A DNA stretch of 7,153 nucleotides from positions 1-7,153 of the forward strand of contig JAKZYH010000346.1 in the NCBI GenBank assembly GCA_047514575.1, read 5' to 3'. The first letter of the stretch is position 1. Every line of letters begins with the position of its first letter. Below are positions 5,852 to 7,153 of this stretch, piece by piece. Below the pieces are notes generated by a model that saw nothing but the letters and a program-made list of their open reading frames with translations, ran no database searches and was not told the DNA's origin. A program made the translations under genes and the position numbers. The stretch comes from CAUZIZ01 sp047514575 (GTDB lineage: Bacteria; Acidobacteriota; UBA6911; RPQK01; JAJDTT01).

Positions 5852-5950
5852 GGAATGACTGCTTTTGTGCGTTTACGGTAGTTCGTTCGACGTTTCCCGG
5901 GAAAAATTTGAACGTCCGCTTCCAGGTGCGGACGCTCAGGGGCGAAAGCG
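5852..5950 (+). repeat. Dispersed repeat, copy 2
   Basis: Bases 5852-5921 align gap-free with copy 1 at 4847-4916 (57 of 70 identical), with the identical core AGTTCGTTCGACGTTT at 5880-5895. This copy differs in its right part, where CGTCCGC (5913-5919) and GCGGACG (5928-5934) form a perfect 7-bp hairpin. It also has the 12-base palindrome TTTCCCGGGAAA (5893-5904). GGGGCGAAAGCGG near 5940 echoes the GGCGAAAGCAG of copy 1. A partial extra unit, ATGACCGCTTGGTC, sits just before it at about 5833. The right end of the element runs into the last codons of the glycosidase-like gene. Confidence 0.6.
5902..5934 (-). terminator. Probable intrinsic terminator of the glycosidase-like gene
   Basis: One base after the TGA (5938-5936) the minus strand has CGTCCGC, an 8-base loop, and GCGGACG (5934-5913). 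TTCAAATTTTT (5912-5902) follows. A perfect GC-rich 7-bp stem followed by a T-rich stretch is terminator-like, although the T-run is interrupted. The hairpin is part of repeat copy 2, so the element may have been recruited as a terminator. Confidence 0.4.
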
Positions 5951-7153
5951 GATCGAATAGAGATCTGCGTCCCTCATGACAAAGTGCAGGCGCACGGAAC
6001 TACCCGCCAGCCTACTAACATCGGTACCGCCCTTCCAGGCAACCACGCGCTCCAGATGATCGCCGAAGATCTCAGGACAGTCGGCCAACTCGTAGCCTGA
6101 AATCGGTCTACCGCTGGCGTCCTGGATCTCCACCCGCACACTCCCGGCAACGGAGGTCGAGAAGTTCATCTCCAACTCCTTCCCCTCGAACGAGAGCGGT
6201 GGGGTCGTGAACTCCCCGCCCTTCCCCGATGCATGGACCGAGACGAACCCATCCACCCTCAAGACGAACCGGCGAAGATTGGTGTAGGCTCCTCTCCAGT
6301 AATGCTCGGTGGCGTAGATAGAGATCTCGTCCGGGGCTCCCACCAGATCTGACTTGGTTTCGATCAGTCCCCAGTTCTGGTAGTTGTCCCCGTAGACCCA
6401 GTTATCGGTGTAGCGCAAGCCGGGACGGATGAAGGCTTCGAGCCAACGATGGAAGACCTTTCCATCACGGCTGCTCATGAACAGTCCGTCCGTCAGCGCG
6501 GTGCCGTAGCGGGGATTGCCTTTCCTCTTGCCGGATACCGATGAATAGGACTGCAGATTGGCACGCTTCTCACGCTCCTCCAACTCAGGTAGCGCTCTCA
6601 TTGCGTCGGACCAGCCGCGATCCAGGTAGCGTGCCGGAAAGCCCAGGTAGATGTGGGGAGCGCGATAGTAGGGGATGACGTTGTTGGTGTAGAGCTGTTC
6701 GTCCGGTGCACCCGGGTATTCCAGCCACTCCCCCTTCGTCCAGTTGATGAAATCGTCCGAGGTGGCGGTCTTGATGTCCCGAATGCCACCGCTGCGGGAC
6801 ATCAATTCGGCACCCGAGGACCCATCTGGCAACCGGAAATCCCGATAGTAGGCTCGGTACTGCCCCTGCTCCGCGTCCCAGAAGGCCAGGTTGTGACTGT
6901 CGAAGGAGCCATCGGTCAAGACCGGTTCGTCACCAATGGCGGACCAATGTATGCCGTCCGGCGACCTGGCGGCCATCAGACCACCCTTGCCAATGTAGAA
7001 GGCCTTGTAACGGGCATCCAGAGGACAATCGGGGTTGGTATCCTTGAAAGAGCCCCAGCCGTCCAGCTTTTCACTGGCCCACAAGATGTTGTGCTGCTTG
7101 GAGCCGTTGAACTCCAACAGCCCCAACTCCGGCCTGACCCAGCTCTTGCCGTC
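5936..7153 (-). CDS. Glycosidase-like five-bladed beta-propeller protein, 5' end outside the window
   Basis: The frame is open to the window edge, so the 405 visible codons are the C-terminal part and the TTG at 7126 is not the start. Visible residues 1-5 are DGKSW, followed by RPELGLLEFNGS and HNILW. Further repeats of the strand-turn signature occur (ARSPDGIHW near 62-70, TSDDFINW near 131-138), as expected for blades of a propeller. RYKAFYIG, NLAFWD..GQYRAYYRDFR, HIYLGFPARY and YGDNYQNWG resemble the GH32/GH43/GH130-type glycosidase fold. Residues 313-405 look like a beta-sandwich domain (LEMNFSTSVAGSVRVEIQDA, GYELADC, VVAWKGGTD, VRLHFVMRDADLYSIRF). Similar large proteins are common in Planctomycetes, Verrucomicrobia and Acidobacteria and are thought to act on polysaccharides. 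Catalytic residues and substrate cannot be assigned. The missing 5' part may include an export signal. Confidence 0.8.
   Translation of the reverse strand, partial: DGKSWVRPELGLLEFNGSKQHNILWASEKLDGWGSFKDTNPDCPLDARYKAFYIGKGGLMAARSPDGIHWSAIGDEPVLTDGSFDSHNLAFWDAEQGQYRAYYRDFRLPDGSSGAELMSRSGGIRDIKTATSDDFINWTKGEWLEYPGAPDEQLYTNNVIPYYRAPHIYLGFPARYLDRGWSDAMRALPELEEREKRANLQSYSSVSGKRKGNPRYGTALTDGLFMSSRDGKVFHRWLEAFIRPGLRYTDNWVYGDNYQNWGLIETKSDLVGAPDEISIYATEHYWRGAYTNLRRFVLRVDGFVSVHASGKGGEFTTPPLSFEGKELEMNFSTSVAGSVRVEIQDASGRPISGYELADCPEIFGDHLERVVAWKGGTDVSRLAGSSVRLHFVMRDADLYSIRFRP

Overview
The window looks like chromosomal DNA from a GC-moderate environmental bacterium, most likely Acidobacteriota or a relative. 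This placement is an inference from protein style. It rests on a protein-kinase N-terminus of the 'ISHYEI.EK.GEGGMG' type (a family that is heavily duplicated in acidobacteria), a YtrA-like GntR regulator with a roughly 220-residue effector half, a penicillin-acylase-family hydrolase, and a large secreted-type beta-propeller glycosidase-like protein. No rRNA, tRNA, CRISPR array, transposase or phage gene was seen.

Left part (1-1777). A minus-strand gene encodes a zinc-ribbon membrane protein. It is broken by a one-base frameshift at a run of five C (350-354) and runs off the left edge. A possible 63-codon ORF precedes it with an ATGA stop/start overlap. Divergently, on the plus strand, lies a complete GntR-family regulator (890-1777). 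Its presumed promoter carries an inverted repeat (CAGGTG/CACCTG), so autoregulation and control of the divergent membrane protein are plausible.

Middle part (1778-4408). A convergent gap with three successive inverted repeats separates the regulator from a full-length, membrane-anchored or exported penicillin-amidase-family N-terminal-nucleophile hydrolase on the minus strand (1976-4369, catalytic Ser249).

Accessory-looking part (4370-5935). This stretch is mostly non-coding and rich in relics and repeats. It holds a plus-strand relic resembling the C-terminal tail of TolB/WD40-propeller-type proteins. Right after the relic come two strong adjacent stem-loops, with a possible pseudoknot. Two direct copies of a dispersed repeat (about 81% identical over 70 bp, offset 1005 bp) lie at 4847 and 5852. 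Between them is a small secreted cysteine-containing protein (5117-5503). Its ATG overlaps the stop codon of a 29-codon ORF that is recognisably the truncated N-terminus of a Ser/Thr protein kinase, still with a strong ribosome binding site.

Right part (5936-7153). The 3' 405 codons of a glycosidase-like beta-propeller protein lie on the minus strand, cut by the window edge. Its stop codon is followed one base later by a hairpin supplied by the second repeat copy, which may act as its terminator.

The most notable observation is the kinase-derived leader ORF coupled to an unrelated secreted protein, inside a segment of about 1 kb flanked by direct repeats. The tandem stem-loops at 4573-4633 come second.
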